Source of the DNA: Plazaster borealis
Lineage: Eukaryota; Echinodermata; Asteroidea; Forcipulatida; Labidiasteridae
Direction: 5' to 3'
Assembly (NCBI GenBank): GCA_021014325.1
Contig: CM037473.1
Coordinates: forward strand, 10,123,501-10,187,500
DNA length: 64,000 bases
A model generated the notes under the pieces. That model was not told where the DNA came from, ran no database searches, and saw only the letters and a program-made list of their open reading frames with translations. This document shows, piece by piece, positions 42,701-55,041 of the stretch. Made by a program: the position numbers and the translations under genes. Every line of letters begins with the position of its first letter. Within the stretch, counting starts at the first letter, position 1.

Positions 42701-45700
42701 GTATTGTACAATTGACCTCATTATATCTGTCGATGCAGTTTTAATATTCCTATTTTTTGAAACATTTTGTATTTGCTTTGAATCATTCTGTTAAATTATT
42801 ATAACATTTTCATATAGCTATGGGTTATAATATTGGTATTTTATGTTAAATAATCCTCTTCGTTAAAATAGGTTAAAGTTTATAACTCGTCTTTTTTTCT
42901 TGGTTTAAAAAAAAGGTACATTTTGCACTATATATACAATTACCTGTAACATTTTACAGTATCCCAAGGATGGCACGGTAGCTCTTGCATAAAGTGCTCG
43001 CCTCTCACCACTGTGGGCCTGGTTTGATTCATGGCCAGGGCCCTATGTGAGTAGAGGTGTGCATTGTTTTTTTTCGGGCCACAAGAGTTTTTCTCCAAGC
43101 CCACCTTTTGGGTAAAATCAAAAACTTTCGATCTCTGGCTGTGCTCCGTGATTATACATTGTCTATATGGGTCAATTTGGCTTCCTGCCAAAAGGCACCT
43201 TTACATACCTGCGTATCGAACACGTTTCAGCCACGTCCTTCGCAATTCAACGAGTAAGGATGATAGGCCTCCCAAAATATTATCCCTATTTCTATTTGAA
43301 TGGTCATCAGGAAATTGGTTGTTTTTAGGCTGTAAAATGTGTTAAAGTTGTAACCAGTCTGTTTCTTTTTGTACTGTACATTTGTTTGGACTAACTCACT
43401 TTATCCCCCCTCCCCCATGAAGGTCTAAGTTACAACATTCCTGTGTGTATTTGGGTGATGGACACACACCCTTACAACCCTCCGCTGTGCTTTGTCAAAC
43501 CGACAAAGGAAATGATGATCAAGCCGTCCAAGTATGTGGACCCGAACGGGAAGGTGTACCTGCCCTACCTACACGACTGGAAATATGTGAGTCTTAAACC
43601 CTCCTACTCTTGGGTAAAATTTTGACTGTAATTCTGCAGTTCTTTATAGTAGTTTACAGTATTTTAATGATTTTTTAATTTAGACGACAGCTGGTCTGGT
43701 CTAATTTGTTATCCTTGTTGGGTTTTAAATTGGGATGATACTTGATTTGTTATTAATGCTTTTTCGTTCCACTGTTAAGCTTTGAGGAATCTTTGATTCA
43801 TATTGCGCTATATAAATGCTGTTTTTATTATTATTGTTATTATAATTATTTTGGCAGTGGAACAAGTTTTAACCCTCCAAAATCCTATTTAGGAACTTGT
43901 CTCACTTTATAGGATATGGTACTGCAGGCCCAAATAACAATTGCTTATAAATGAAACAGGTATACCAATCTCATCCACGTCCAAAGGTGTTGAGTTACCA
44001 TAGTGTTTGGAGGACATGTGAGGGTCTCTAGCCAAAGCTACTTGGGGGCTAGGGTTAGTGCTTCTTTTGGGGACTTGAAGACTATATGCTTGAATTCTTT
44101 TGTCTCTGATACCTGTATGTTGTCCTTTGGCTTCTGTCTCCAGCCATCATCAGATCTGGTTGGTTTGATTCAAGTCATGGCGGCCGTATTCGGCGAGTGT
44201 TCGCCGGTGTTCAGTCGGGCTGCCGCACAGAGCAACCCAGCGAGGACGAGCTACCCGCCCGCAGGGCACCAGCCAGCCACGGCGCAACCACCATACCCCA
44301 CAGGTACCAGAATATTGACAATGCCGTAAATTGCCTGTTAAAGCTTGGCCAGTTACTCGTAATGTAATCAAAATTTAATAGGTTAGCCTGAAGGATTGTT
44401 TGAGGTTATCCGGGTTCAACCTTGAGTTACCTTGAGATTCCGCTTGTTTAATTCTGCGTTTCTCCCTTACTATCGATTTACTCTCCTGTACATCTGGCTC
44501 TTGCCACATAATTCCACAGGAGGCTGTGAAGAGCTCTATCATTTTGACTCTGACAGTAACTAAGATGAGTATAGTTCTATGCAGGATTTGCACTGATGTG
44601 AACAATTGGCTGTGTTTGAGTTAAGCCACTTTGGCTATGGCCGTTGACGGTGCGACAACATTGAAGAATCTAAGCCTTTCTTGCAATCTGGCCATAGCCA
44701 CTGCTGAAGCCATCAATTCAGAGACTGCCTTTAGAATCAGTGAGCTCTCATATTGAAACAAATCAAATTTGTGATCACGATGATCACATTTCCGGCACTT
44801 CCTCTTCTAATTTTGTTGCTTCTAATGTGCTTTCCAGGTGGTGGTTACAACATGCCCATGCCGATGCCTACACCCCAAGGCAGCCAGCCAAGCTATAACG
44901 CAAACTACCCCCCTTCATCCTCCTATCAACCCCCCTCTCAGTACCCTGGTAGCTACCCCAACGCTGGGCCATCATACCCAGGGTCATCACAGCCACCCAC
45001 GTACGCCTACCCACCCTCCCAACCACCCCCAGGGGGCCAGGCTTATTCTACCACATCTGACCTACCAACCGGTGAGTAAAAACTGAAGAGGCTCACAAAA
45101 GATCTTGTAGGAACTTTCCTTAAAATGTGTGTTCTTGTGTATTTTTTTATGTCCTTGGTTTATACACCACTCAGTAATGAGTGTTTTTTCTTTGGAATAT
45201 ATTCTTGAAATGCTTCCAGAATATAAAACTGAACCCCAACTGCAATTTTTTATCTTGTTTTGCATTGTATTGATGTGCATTCTTGTAATTTCATCAAGTA
45301 CAATAATGTTTTGGTCACATGTTTAGGTTGAACCATTTCTATATCTTGTTGTGCATTGTATTGATGTTCATTCTTGTAATCGTACACTTTCAACGTTTTG
45401 GTCACATTTACATAATGTTGATTTTTTGAAAATGTGCATTGACGATCATTTGATTGTTTACCTTTCTTTGTCTATTTCATGTGATGAATGTTTCTATAAT
45501 GTTGAACCATTTATGTATCTTGTTTTGCATTGTATTGATGTGCATTCTATATTTCTTATAATTGTATCTTACAATAATTTGTTGGTCACATGTTTACATG
45601 ACGTTGATTGAAAACAAATGTGCATTGATGATCATTTGATGTGTACCTTTCTTTGTCTTTTTCATGTGGTGAAACGATTTTCAAATTTTATGCAAGTTGA

Positions 45701-48700
45701 TTTCGAATCAAGTGAAATCATTGAATTTACTTGAACAATGTATTATCTTTCTTTGCCTTTTTAAAGGATATACTTTGCACATAATGTGCTGATTACTAGT
45801 GAGAGAAATTATGACTTCTATGCAGAAATATTTCGTGCTCCAGATCTAGAGGGCATTTTTGACTATAACTTGAATACGTTTGTTTGTTTGTTTTTGCTTA
45901 GGGACGAGTCATAAGAACTCTGGGCTTTCTGAAGATGAGATCAAGGCTTCGATCCGGTCGGCCGTCGAGGATAAACTGAAACGACGGCTCGAAGATACGT
46001 ATGATGGCCTACAGGTAAGGATAGGGCCAGTGCTCGGAATTTTACAATGAACCACAGGCCCAAGGCCAGTGATTTTAGCATTGGGCCAGTAAACTTATGA
46101 TTGGACTAGTCCGGTGGTCTTGTGTATTTCAATTGAATAATATTACCTCACTGGTTAAATCTTTCTTTAAGAAATAAAACTGATGTTTCAATGTTGACTT
46201 TTATTCTGAAAAACATCAATCAATTCTGTTCTGTTTAAAAGTATACTAAGCCATGATACAAATGAGATCAATCTTCTCTTGGTACTTAAAAAAAACAAAA
46301 AACAGTTTATATTAAACTGTGCAGACACTTTTGTTCTGATTTTAATTCTGGTCTCATAAAACAAAATTTCCAGTAAAAAGTTTTGCTTCATGTACAAGCC
46401 CTGCGGTCTTGTGGGTTTACACCCCAAATTTGAGCCCTGTAGTGTGGAAGGTTTTTGTCTTTGGGCTAACTTAATGGGGTGCTGTCCTTTATCCTGAATC
46501 ACTTATTTAAAGTGTGTTATGGCCAAGCGGTCGCGTGCATCGGACTCAAGTTCGAGTCTTCTGAGTGTGGGTTTGAATCCCGGTCATGACACTTGTCTTC
46601 GTGGGCATGAAACGTTAATATAATTGCTTCACTTCACCAAGGAGTTATGTGGTACTTGTCCGAGATTGTTGAATTGAATGATTAGCAACCTGTGCACTCT
46701 TCGGTGGTGCATACTCCTAAGGAGTTGAAATGGATGTAGGAATGCTTAAGACCAACGAACAGGGATTGTAATTAACATAGTGTAAAGCTCTTTGATAGTT
46801 ATTTTAAAATTGCCTGTTACATGCCTGTTATTATGTTAACCAGAGGCCAGTTTCATAGAGCTGCTTATTTAACGTATTAAAGCAAATGTTTCTGCTTACT
46901 TTAGCAAAATAATTTGTTTAAGCGCAAGTGTATTTCACATTTAGCAAGAAAATTAGGCAACCAATTTGGATGCAATATTGCGCAGTAAACACAAACTAAT
47001 GGCTGTTCAGCAGCTCTATTTTACTTGGCCCAACTCCTAAACCTTGGTCTCCTTTGTCTCTGTAACTTATCCTTTTAAGCGGTCAAGGAGGCTTAAACAC
47101 TTTATTGAGCACCGTTTCCCCCTAAAAGTTATTTGTTTTCCCTCTCACCTCTTTAGGCTGAAATTGATTCCCTGGCTGTCACAAAGGAAAAACTGAAGAC
47201 AGGTCAGCAAAAGCTGGAAGATATTATCAGTAGACTGGAAACAGAACAGGTAGGTTAATCTATCTCAAATAATGAGTCTGGGATCTAGACGTCCACTAGA
47301 GCAGCCATCTTGGTGTTTGTTCCATGCATATCAATGAAACCAAAAAGAGGCTGGAAGGGGTAAATAGTCTGGACTACATTTTGTTCCTTAATCTTTGTAT
47401 TGTGATTGCACATTTTGCCAAGCACTGACGGAGTCTTTCACCTTGTAAAGTCTGCAACTTGCTCCCTTGTGGAGTTTTGTAGCTGAGCATATTTCTTTTT
47501 TACCAAACTCAAGTTCTGGTGTTGTCAGAGTGTGGGTTCGGGTCCTGGTCACACAAGTGCCTTGACCAAGACACTAATCGTACTTGCTTCTCATCATTAA
47601 AGAGTAAATGTGTACATGCGAGAGTAGACAATTTTGATGTGATTAATTAGCAACCTGTGTGCCCATTTGGCTCCCAGTGCTGCATACTTCTAAGATGTTC
47701 AGATAGTTTCAGGAATGCTTAAGTCCGGATGAACAGTTTTAATAATAGTGTAAGGCACTCTGAAAGGCATACATGTACTTTGTTTGAAAGCAAACACACA
47801 TTGTTATTATTATTGTTATTATTATTTTATCACAATATAAATATTTCATCATTCTCAGTTTGATTTGTGTGTAATTTGTCCTTTGCATTGCGTTTTTCTC
47901 ATATCCACCAGCCCCATAAATTGGTGCGAATGTAAAATTTTAATGAATTTCTTGATAATTTTCCTATTCCTACATTTGTAATATATTGTGTCCTCTTTCT
48001 CATTTCAGTTTCAGAACTATACATTTTCACCTTATGTTCATAAACAAATGTGATGGTGATTTTATTTGTTGTTGAAATAACTTGAATTGTTTAGATCTCT
48101 GCTTAAATACTTCGGTAAATATATCTTTTGTGAACGATTTTCACATCACTATGAAATGAACTCCCTCCCGACCTCTGACAAAACACTGCATCTACCAGCT
48201 TAAAAACTCATTTGAAAACTTGCTTTTGTGCTTAAATTTTCATCTGTGTAACTCATTATAGGCCCACTTGTTTATGTGTCTCCCCTGCGACAGGAGTGTC
48301 TTTTAGACAGACATGGCACATTATAAATGGCCACTATTGTTGTTATTATTATTAACTGAAGTCTCATAGAATTATATTTAAAACTGGATTGATATTGTCT
48401 CTAGTAAATGTCCTCAGCATGTAGGCCTAGTGAATGTTATTGTATTAGCAAATATATTTTTATGCCAGATAGTTGTAGGAAACTGTAACCGTTACCCCAA
48501 AAACGATATCCGTAGATTCTTCCAACCTATTTTACTGTAGAGTTTAAATGGAAACAATTTGGAAAGCTCTTTGTCTTAACTTCACTCGTAAAATTTGTTC
48601 CTTCGAGTTGACCAACTGTTTTAAACCATTCAACTGTCCGGGTTGTGTATCGTAGCACAGCGGTGCCAGACCTAACTGTGTATATGTGTGTACTGTTTAG

Positions 48701-51107
48701 ATGCATTGATCACATGATAATACATCATTCAAAACCAGTAGGGGAGGTAATAGTCGGAAACCGTTTGTCATCTCTATTCATGATAAAATAAAAAAACAAT
48801 CTTAATTTTAAACAAATTTGATTTTCCATTATTTTTGTAGCTAGTAGATTATTACAAATTTCAAAAGCACAATGCCCATGAACAGTTATTGAATGATTGA
48901 TCTTTTGTGTTTGATTTAGGTGGATCTTGAGAAGGACATCCATTTATTAAAACAAAAAGATGAAGAAATCAGGCAAGCCTTAAGTAAATTAGATGGACAA
49001 GACCAAATGGATATAGACGAAGCAATCATACCCACAACTCCTCTGTACAAACAGTAAGTCTTAAATGCTTTACTTTTCCTTATTTCATTTCATTTTGGTT
49101 TTTCTTCACCAAACAAAAAGTCCAAGGACTAAAAACTATTTGGGTTACATTGATGAAAATAACTCTAAAATTTGGTATCATAATTTTATTTTTTTAATTG
49201 AGAAAAGAAAATATATATAAAGAAGGTTTGAAAACTTGTGTACTTGCATTAAATTAAAGACTAGAATTTTATATACAACTTCAAAATAATCATATCAATT
49301 TTAGGTACATCTTGAAAAAAATGATGCTGACATGTACGTGTGATTTCAATAGACGATGAGACCTGTGACATCACATGTTTACAAAAGAGCCACCAAGCCT
49401 GGACTTCCTTCAGGCACGATTTGTACACAGCCTAATGGAAGAAAACATAAAACCTTATATTTAATGGAGATTGCGTCGTCTGATATTTATCAACTTGATA
49501 TGATGAAAGGGGGCACATCTCAAAACTTGTTCAGCTGTTACTTTTATTACTCTTGGATTTATGTGGAAATTATGACACCAAATGTAAACTTTCCCATATG
49601 ACCAGTGCAGTATCTTGCCCGGTAGAAAGGCCCAAGAATGTACAAGGTCACACTTATTGTAAACAAAGGTCACATGGTCTATTTACATAAATGTTACATT
49701 AAACACATTAGGCAAGTTTATAATATTTATTCGGGCAAAAACTTCACAAGTACAATGTACAAACATTAAAATGTATTTAAAAAACTAACATTAAACAACA
49801 GTGGGATGCCCAGGAGAGCATAAAAGTAAAAAAATTAACTGTCGCCAAAATGCAAATGTTTACCTTCCACTCTGCTTAGTTTTTGTATATATTCTGTCAA
49901 GATCTCCTGGAAATACCATCTTAGATGCCAGTGTGGATTGACTTTTGGGGTAATGTATACTTGTTTCTTTGCAGGTTGCTTAACCTCTTTGCTGAAGAGA
50001 TGACAATTGAAGACACTTATTACTATCTCATGGAAGCCCTAAGGAAGAACACTATAGAATTAGAAGCCTTCTTGAAGGTGAGACTATTGTATGACCTTTG
50101 ACCCCTGAAATGGCTCACTTTGCCATACACATTCCTTGCAAATTGTGTAGGAAAGTTTGATACACGTCTCTATGAACCCAGTTCACCTGATGTTATCATC
50201 ACAACATTCTCGATTGCATCGATTTGGGAGTCAATGACCCTGTTTGTTATGCAGTGTAGTGCGCATTTTTGGCGTTTACACGCTAACCATATTAATTTGG
50301 GTGGTTGGGTTGGCATAGTGGTATCTTTCCTCGCCTTCCACCCCTAGGACCCCGGTTCGAATCACGGCGGGGGCACTACACGTATTGGGTTTTCAGTCCC
50401 TACCTGACTGCGTGGGTTTTCCCTGGAATAATTCTCTGGGGTTTTCCTCCCACATTTAAAACTGAAACTTCCTTCCTTAGTGTCTTCTCTCCATTGTGTT
50501 CTTGGCTAGTACAGTGATTAAGTTCGATTTTCTTAGAGTCCTTGGCTTCACAACCAGAATAAATGAAATGAAATTAAATTAAATATTAATTTGTCAGTGT
50601 TATTTGACTCCCATAATGGTGAGCGTGGCAGACAGTAGCCGAGTGTGACGTTGGTTGCAAGCAGTCAACATATAAACTATGCAAAAGCTTATCCCAAAGC
50701 TTTTTCTCAAATCACCCTCCCTTGTTTAACCAGTTCATACCCGGAACATATTTTATGGCTCTGCTTACCGCTGAATTCTGCGCTTACAGTCTATAGAACT
50801 ATGTGTTTTAAAGGGTGCTATAAGCGCAGAATTCCGCGGTAAGCAGAGCCATGAAAATGGACCCTGATGGTCACTCAAGACCAAGAAGGTCGGGGAACCA
50901 GACTAAATAAAATTACACCTTTAATCAGCTTATTATTATTTTGAATTATTATTTGAATATTAAAATCATCAACCTTTTGTAATGGTTGTGTTTTAATTTG
51001 ATTTTTATTCACAGCATGTCAGAGAGCTTTCTCGTAAGCAGTTTCTACTACGGGCACACATTCAGAAGGTACGGCAAACGGCAGGATTGCGAGACTTGGT
51101 CATGTGA
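39702..51107 (+). CDS. TSG101: TSG101, ESCRT-I subunit, complete, 11 exons
   Basis: Exons are 39702-39770, 40247-40331, 41582-41647, 43423-43586, 44144-44303, 44838-45071, 45902-46014, 47157-47249, 48920-49053, 49975-50077 and 51015-51107; all GT-AG with matching phases, 1314 nt, 437 aa (human 390). TSG101 sorts ubiquitinated cargo into multivesicular bodies and acts in abscission at endosomes and the midbody. An N-terminal UEV domain (about 1-150) contains YNIPVCIWVMDTHPYNPPLC and GKVYLPYLHDWKYPSSDLVG, with Tyr where active E2s have the catalytic Cys. A Pro/Ser/Tyr-rich linker (about 155-262) follows, then a coiled coil (about 275-365) and the C-terminal steadiness box (PLYKQLLNLFAEEM ... 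ELEAFLKHVRELSRKQFLLR). The linker is longer than in human. An in-frame stop precedes the chosen ATG, unless 5' splicing occurs. The PTAP motif before the box reads PTTP. Confidence 0.95.
39957..40195 (+). repeat. dispersed repeat, third copy of the 17578 family
   Basis: Shares CCTTGTTGCCCCTTGA with 27690-27860 and ends in ATCAGGCCTGA. The most diverged of the three. TSG101 intron 1. Confidence 0.5.
40547..40607 (+). repeat. 15-bp short tandem repeat
   Basis: Four units of the type GGTTTGCAGTCCATT in TSG101 intron 2. Confidence 0.85.
41278..41420 (-). mobile_element. tRNA-derived SINE head fragment
   Basis: The minus strand contains GTGTGGGTTCGAATCCCCGG and CTTGGGCAAGACAATTAAC, the diagnostic head and post-head blocks of the first SINE family. 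TSG101 intron 2. Confidence 0.6.
42050..42930. other. T-rich intron 3 of TSG101, no feature
   Basis: Low-complexity sequence in which TGTACATTT, TTGTTCATATCC and CAGTATATATGAA recur irregularly. The short open frames have no family resemblance. Confidence 0.5.
42965..43180 (+). mobile_element. possible tRNA-derived SINE, third family
   Basis: GATGGCACGGTAGCTCTTGC resembles an A-box region and CTGGTTTGATTCATGGCC a B-box region, followed by a non-repetitive body. Only one copy in this window, so the call is tentative. TSG101 intron 3. Confidence 0.35.
43780..44058 (+). repeat. LINE/SINE-type 3' tail followed by the 7415 dispersed repeat
   Basis: 43795-43852 reads ATTGCGCTATATAAATGCTG then (ATT)n, the same 3' terminus as the LINE at 33010. 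43865-44058 matches 7415-7620. TSG101 intron 4. Confidence 0.6.
45225..45675 (+). repeat. degenerate tandem repeat, about 185 bp units
   Basis: TTGTTTTGCATTGTATTGAT, TTGGTCACATGTTTA, ATGTGCATTGA(C/T)GATCATTT and CCTTTCTTTGTCT recur in order at least twice, with a third partial unit. TSG101 intron 6. Confidence 0.75.
46028..46439. mobile_element. CAGGGCTC MITE copy 3
   Basis: Left end CAGTGCTCGGAATTTTACAA, right end CCCAAATTTGAGCCCTG, interior GGCCAGTAAACTTATGATTG as in copies 1 and 2. TSG101 intron 7. Confidence 0.7.
46512..46810 (+). mobile_element. tRNA-derived SINE
   Basis: Head TGTGTTATGGCCAAGCGGTC with B box GGGTTTGAATCCCGG. The body contains TTAGCAACCTGTGCACTC and GGTGCATACTCCTAAGGAGT, shared with 47470-47830. 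TSG101 intron 7. Confidence 0.8.
47470..47830 (+). mobile_element. tRNA-derived SINE with (ATT)n tail
   Basis: B box GTGGGTTCGGGTCCTGG, body TTAGCAACCTGTGTGCCC, GTGTAAGGCACTCTGAAAG, then TTGTTATTATTATTGTTATT. TSG101 intron 8. Confidence 0.8.
48150..48356 (+). mobile_element. degenerate LINE 3' end
   Basis: In shifting frames it encodes NSLPTSDKT and TH-like LKTHL remnants of the non-LTR C-terminal tail, followed by CATTATAAATGGCC and a (TTATTATT) tail. Far more decayed than the copy at 33010. TSG101 intron 8. Confidence 0.5.
49598..49690 (+). repeat. dispersed repeat shared with 59722-59812
   Basis: Both have TGACCAGTGCAGTAT, GAATGTACAAGGTCAC, TTGTAAACAAAG and ACATGGTCTAT in order and in the same orientation. 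Non-coding. Confidence 0.75.
50295..50580 (+). mobile_element. tRNA-derived SINE, second family, full length
   Basis: Head TTGGGTTGGCATAGTGGTAT with B box CCGGTTCGAATCACGG, then CTGCGTGGGTTTTCCCTGGA, TTTTCCTCCCACATTTAAAA and a tail of ATGAAATGAAATTAAATT. It matches 62643-62905. TSG101 intron 10. Confidence 0.85.
50750..50856. repeat. inverted repeat / hairpin element
   Basis: Arms of about 34 bp, TATGGCTCTGCTTACCGCTG ... and its inverted copy CGCGGTAAGCAGAGCCATGA, are separated by about 35 bp. Probably a small MITE. TSG101 intron 10. Confidence 0.8.
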
Positions 51108-52512
51108 AAAAGAAGCAGGCAATAAAAGAAAAAAACACCCTTTGGATCAATGAACAGCTGGTTTGGTGATTAATGCATGCTGACTCCAATTATTCTCCGG
51201 ATGAGAAATTTCAGACTTTCACCTGAATTCAGACATTTTATGTCTTGCCTGGTAAAAAATAGAAGCTCTTTCTTCAGATTATAAAAGAGATTCCGCTCTT
51301 ACTTATTTTTTGCAAAAGATACTGTTCCCAAAAGCTCCTTGAAATCTGTGACTGGATTACCAAAAGGTGGACATGTCATCATTTCAACATACCTCTAATA
51401 TTTAGATCAGACCTAGTCAGTAATGCCTCTCATCCATACAGTTTTTGCTATAACTTGTTTATATCTTTACATTGATCACCCGAACCTACCTTTCCTTGGC
51501 TATGTGGGATCATTTAAATCTTATCAGTTATTGGCTCATTTTAGGCATTGAGTCGCAATGTTTGCTGTTGTACAGGGATTTTTGTTTTAAATTTGGGCAA
51601 ATCACAATATAGTGCGCCACCAAGTGTTTGGCACCGGAAAAGGCATTTTCCCAAAGTGTATTGTGGAAAAAGTTGACATACTATGTACTCAAATTGAGAG
51701 TTGTTTCAGTAGTCAATGAAATAAGGCCATGTCCAAATAAATGGCAGAGGCTTTGGACTGAACGCCGAAAATAGTCATTTCCTTCATCGTTGTTAAAGCC
51801 ATTTCTGTATCAAAGGTCGCATGGTTCGGATGCCGCTTTAACATCTATTTAATTTGTAAAGAAAGATGGAGATCAACCTTTGATGAAAAAACCCCATTGA
51901 TTATGTGAAAAAATTATATGTGAGCATGAGAGTAATAATGGCATTTGTTTCATTGATAACGGTATTTGTTCCTAGGCTTTATATTTCTTTTCACGTCGCA
52001 AAACTGAAATATTTCATGGTGCACTGTAATAACTGTAAGTTGACTGTGTTCACCGCAAATGACCTCTCCAGGGGCAAACTCTTGGTGGTGCACTATATTG
52101 AACATCCCCAGAGCCGTACATAGCTCTGAACATCCCCCTTTATAAAAGTCGGAATAAAACGGAGTGAAAATATTATTTTGTGAGAAGATTGAACTCTCTC
52201 GGCTTTGTATATTATGAGCAAAACTTATTCCCGAAATGGTGGATAACCTTTATGGGGACACGTACAGATCTTTTAGATTTAGTTTAAATTTCACAGAGGC
52301 TTTTATTAGATGAATGTATAAACGCTCACTGTAGATATGCATTGTAAATAATGAATTTTATTATTGTTATTATTATAATTATTCAACTGATAGTTCAAAC
52401 ATGTGTATGATATATTTTGTCCAAGGTTGTTTGCTAAGCATTGAAAAGTTATGCTTAGCAGAAGACCAAAACATAATAATCCCTGGTTCCCTGGTTCCCT
52501 GCTACATGTTAC

Positions 52513-52518
52513 AATAAA
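52513..52518 (+). terminator. candidate TSG101 polyadenylation signal
   Basis: AATAAA is followed by a GT-rich stretch (GGGTGTTTGGTCTTTGG), giving a 3' UTR of about 1.4 kb. An earlier AATAAA at 52153 is an alternative. Confidence 0.45.
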
Positions 52519-52559
52519 ATGGGTGTTTGGTCTTTGGTTCCAACATTTGGCTTGGGAAA

Positions 52560-54676
52560 GATATGATGATGTGATGATGAGCAGCTAGCTGTCTTGGCTT
52601 TATTCACACAGACTTCAGTTTATGTCTGGGGTTGTTTTCTAGAGCGATTTATAAACCATAATTGCTTCTCTCCACCCAGGACGGGTGTCAGTAAAGATTA
52701 CTAGTTCATCTTGTTGAATAAACTAATCAATGCTCAGTCTGACTACTGGGAAAATCGAGTAGTTGGTTGGAATCTTAACTTCACTTTTTTCCAAGACTGT
52801 AGAAATATTTTATTTACGATGTTTTTTTGCCCTGTATGCATAACTGACTCCTTTTCATATTGTTATTATTTTGCATATAATTATTTTGCAAATATTATGG
52901 GGTTTCTTTTAAAGGAAAATAAATAGCAACACTCGTGTACTCGGCTGTTGATGGGCATGAACAACGAGTTCAAACGAGAGTCGTGGCTCTGATTGAATGT
53001 GTGCAATGATTACGTATAAAAGTATGTTAACATGTTAAAACGCGCGTGCGTCGCCAAAAAAGCACACTACACTCAGGGGCGTAATTGCCCCCTCGTGCAC
53101 CCATTTGAAATCTTGACTTTTGAGATTAACAGTCATCAAAGTAAAATTGTATAAGCTTTAATGTGATAATTTCAATTGTTTTTAAAACTATTTTTCCATT
53201 TAAACCGCAGACAATGTATTTATTTAACGCTTCTCAGATTCAATTTTTGGGGCATAAAAAGTGGTATCTTTTTCCACAACCGCACTACTTCGAAGTGAAA
53301 AGGTTATCAAAATGCGTAATACTATTGCCATTACGTTCCAGAGTAATTACCAAAGGTATACAGACCATAAGAGAAATGCAAACGGACAGTACAGTTTTGT
53401 TTCGCCAGAAGAAATAGTGCACCCTCTTTTTACCGTTGTTTCGGCGCTGACTACACTTGAGACAAGAGAAAAGTTGACCCTCAATTGATGCAAGCAAGAT
53501 ATATCCCTTTATTCTCGAACATATCTTGAGGTTCGGTATGAAAGTACTCCTCAAAACCTATAAATGTACCATCCCGTTTTTTCCCTAAACCGAATTGGTG
53601 ATTGGAATGATTGTACATCACTGTGAGATTTTGTTTAAACGACATTTACCGTATGTGGTTGGAATGAATGCTATTTTTAAAAAAACCGATCCGTTGTACC
53701 TTTATTTAAACTATGGGATTTGAATAAATACATTTCCAAAAACCGTTGATAATTGTTTTTAAAGCATGTATAATTATTTAGTCCCGATGGTTGTCACTAA
53801 TTGTAGCCCTAGTTGTCTCGCAGTAGGCCTATACTTGTTTATTACAGACATAGTCACTGCAGTATACACGAAAGTGAAAGTCCTTCAGGACTATACGGTA
53901 TATGTAATTCATTAATGTATTCTTCCTAAACCTATGTTAATTGTTTCATCCCTCTCAAGATAAATTCTGTCTTATACTTAAAGATGATTTGTATGAATGC
54001 ACTCTTGTGTTGCCCGTGTTGCAGTACCACCCCTTTATTAAACCTCTTGATATTCGGACGCGCATGTACTCTTCCAGGGGTCACACGAATGGCTACATTT
54101 CTGTGTATGGTCTGCTATGTACTTTATGCAGTGACGTCATCCCGCCGCCATCTTAGAGGTAAAATGATGAAGGACCATTGAAAACGCACATGTACTTGCG
54201 GCGCATTGGCAAGTGAGCAATCTTCTTTCGCCCTCTAGCCGATGGGACGCTACTCAATGACGTCATATGCGTCATGTGCATAATGAGGCTCTCTTGGGAA
54301 TCCAATTGAATGTAAAGATATTGGTGTGTGTCTCATGGGAAGCCCATGAGTTTATCGTGGATGATGACGTCATGTGAATTGGGTCAATGCATGATTGGAA
54401 TGAACCACCACTGCATATAACCCGTGTTGTAACCACGCCCCACCCTACATACACATCCATTTTTGAAAATTTCCTTGGAAACTAGTCTCAATTGCTTGAA
54501 GGAATGTACTGTTCCCAAAAGCTTATGTTGTGAAACCCGTAAATCACTCTTAGAACTAAAACCCTCGAACGAGAGACTCCGGGCATTGTCAGCACTTGCT
54601 TGACACATGTTAGGCCCTATTTATTCCCCTTGTCTTAACCACATTGCACACGACAGTCGACACATTGCTTGAAATC
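52560..54676. other. intergenic, no gene seen
   Basis: No conserved reading frame on either strand. A CRE-like GTGACGTCATC near 54132 is followed by an ATGGCGGC-type sequence on the minus strand (CCGCCATCTTAG), which looks promoter-like, but no exon could be attached. Confidence 0.45.
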
Positions 54677-55041
54677 TTAAAGGAACATTACAGAATTGGT
54701 TTTTGCTCACAAAACAGTGTAAGCACTTTATATAATCCACCATATACATAAACTGACAAACCTGTAGAAGTTTGAGATTGATCGGCCATCTGGGTCACGA
54801 GAAAATAGTGAAAAACCGATTACACATTTGCATGTGTTATACAATGCATGAATAAAACGCTCATGAGCGATAAACTCCAATCGGAAATTAGTTTTATTTA
54901 TTTCTCATCAAATATGGCATTTCAGACAGAAATCTTTCTTGGGATGTTTTCTACTATCATCATCATTAGACCGTGTAAGTTTTATGTAAATCTGTGATCT
55001 TAAAGAAAATTTTAATTACCAGTTCTGTAACGTTCCTTTAA
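54677..55041. mobile_element. TTAA-flanked MITE (AGGAACATTACAG ends)
   Basis: TTAA at 54677-54680 and 55038-55041 flanks 357 bp with inverted ends AGGAACATTACAGAATTGGT and ACCAGTTCTGTAACGTTCCT. The interior ACAAACCTGTAGAAGTTTGA block links it to 4395-4698 and 27960-28305. Confidence 0.85.
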
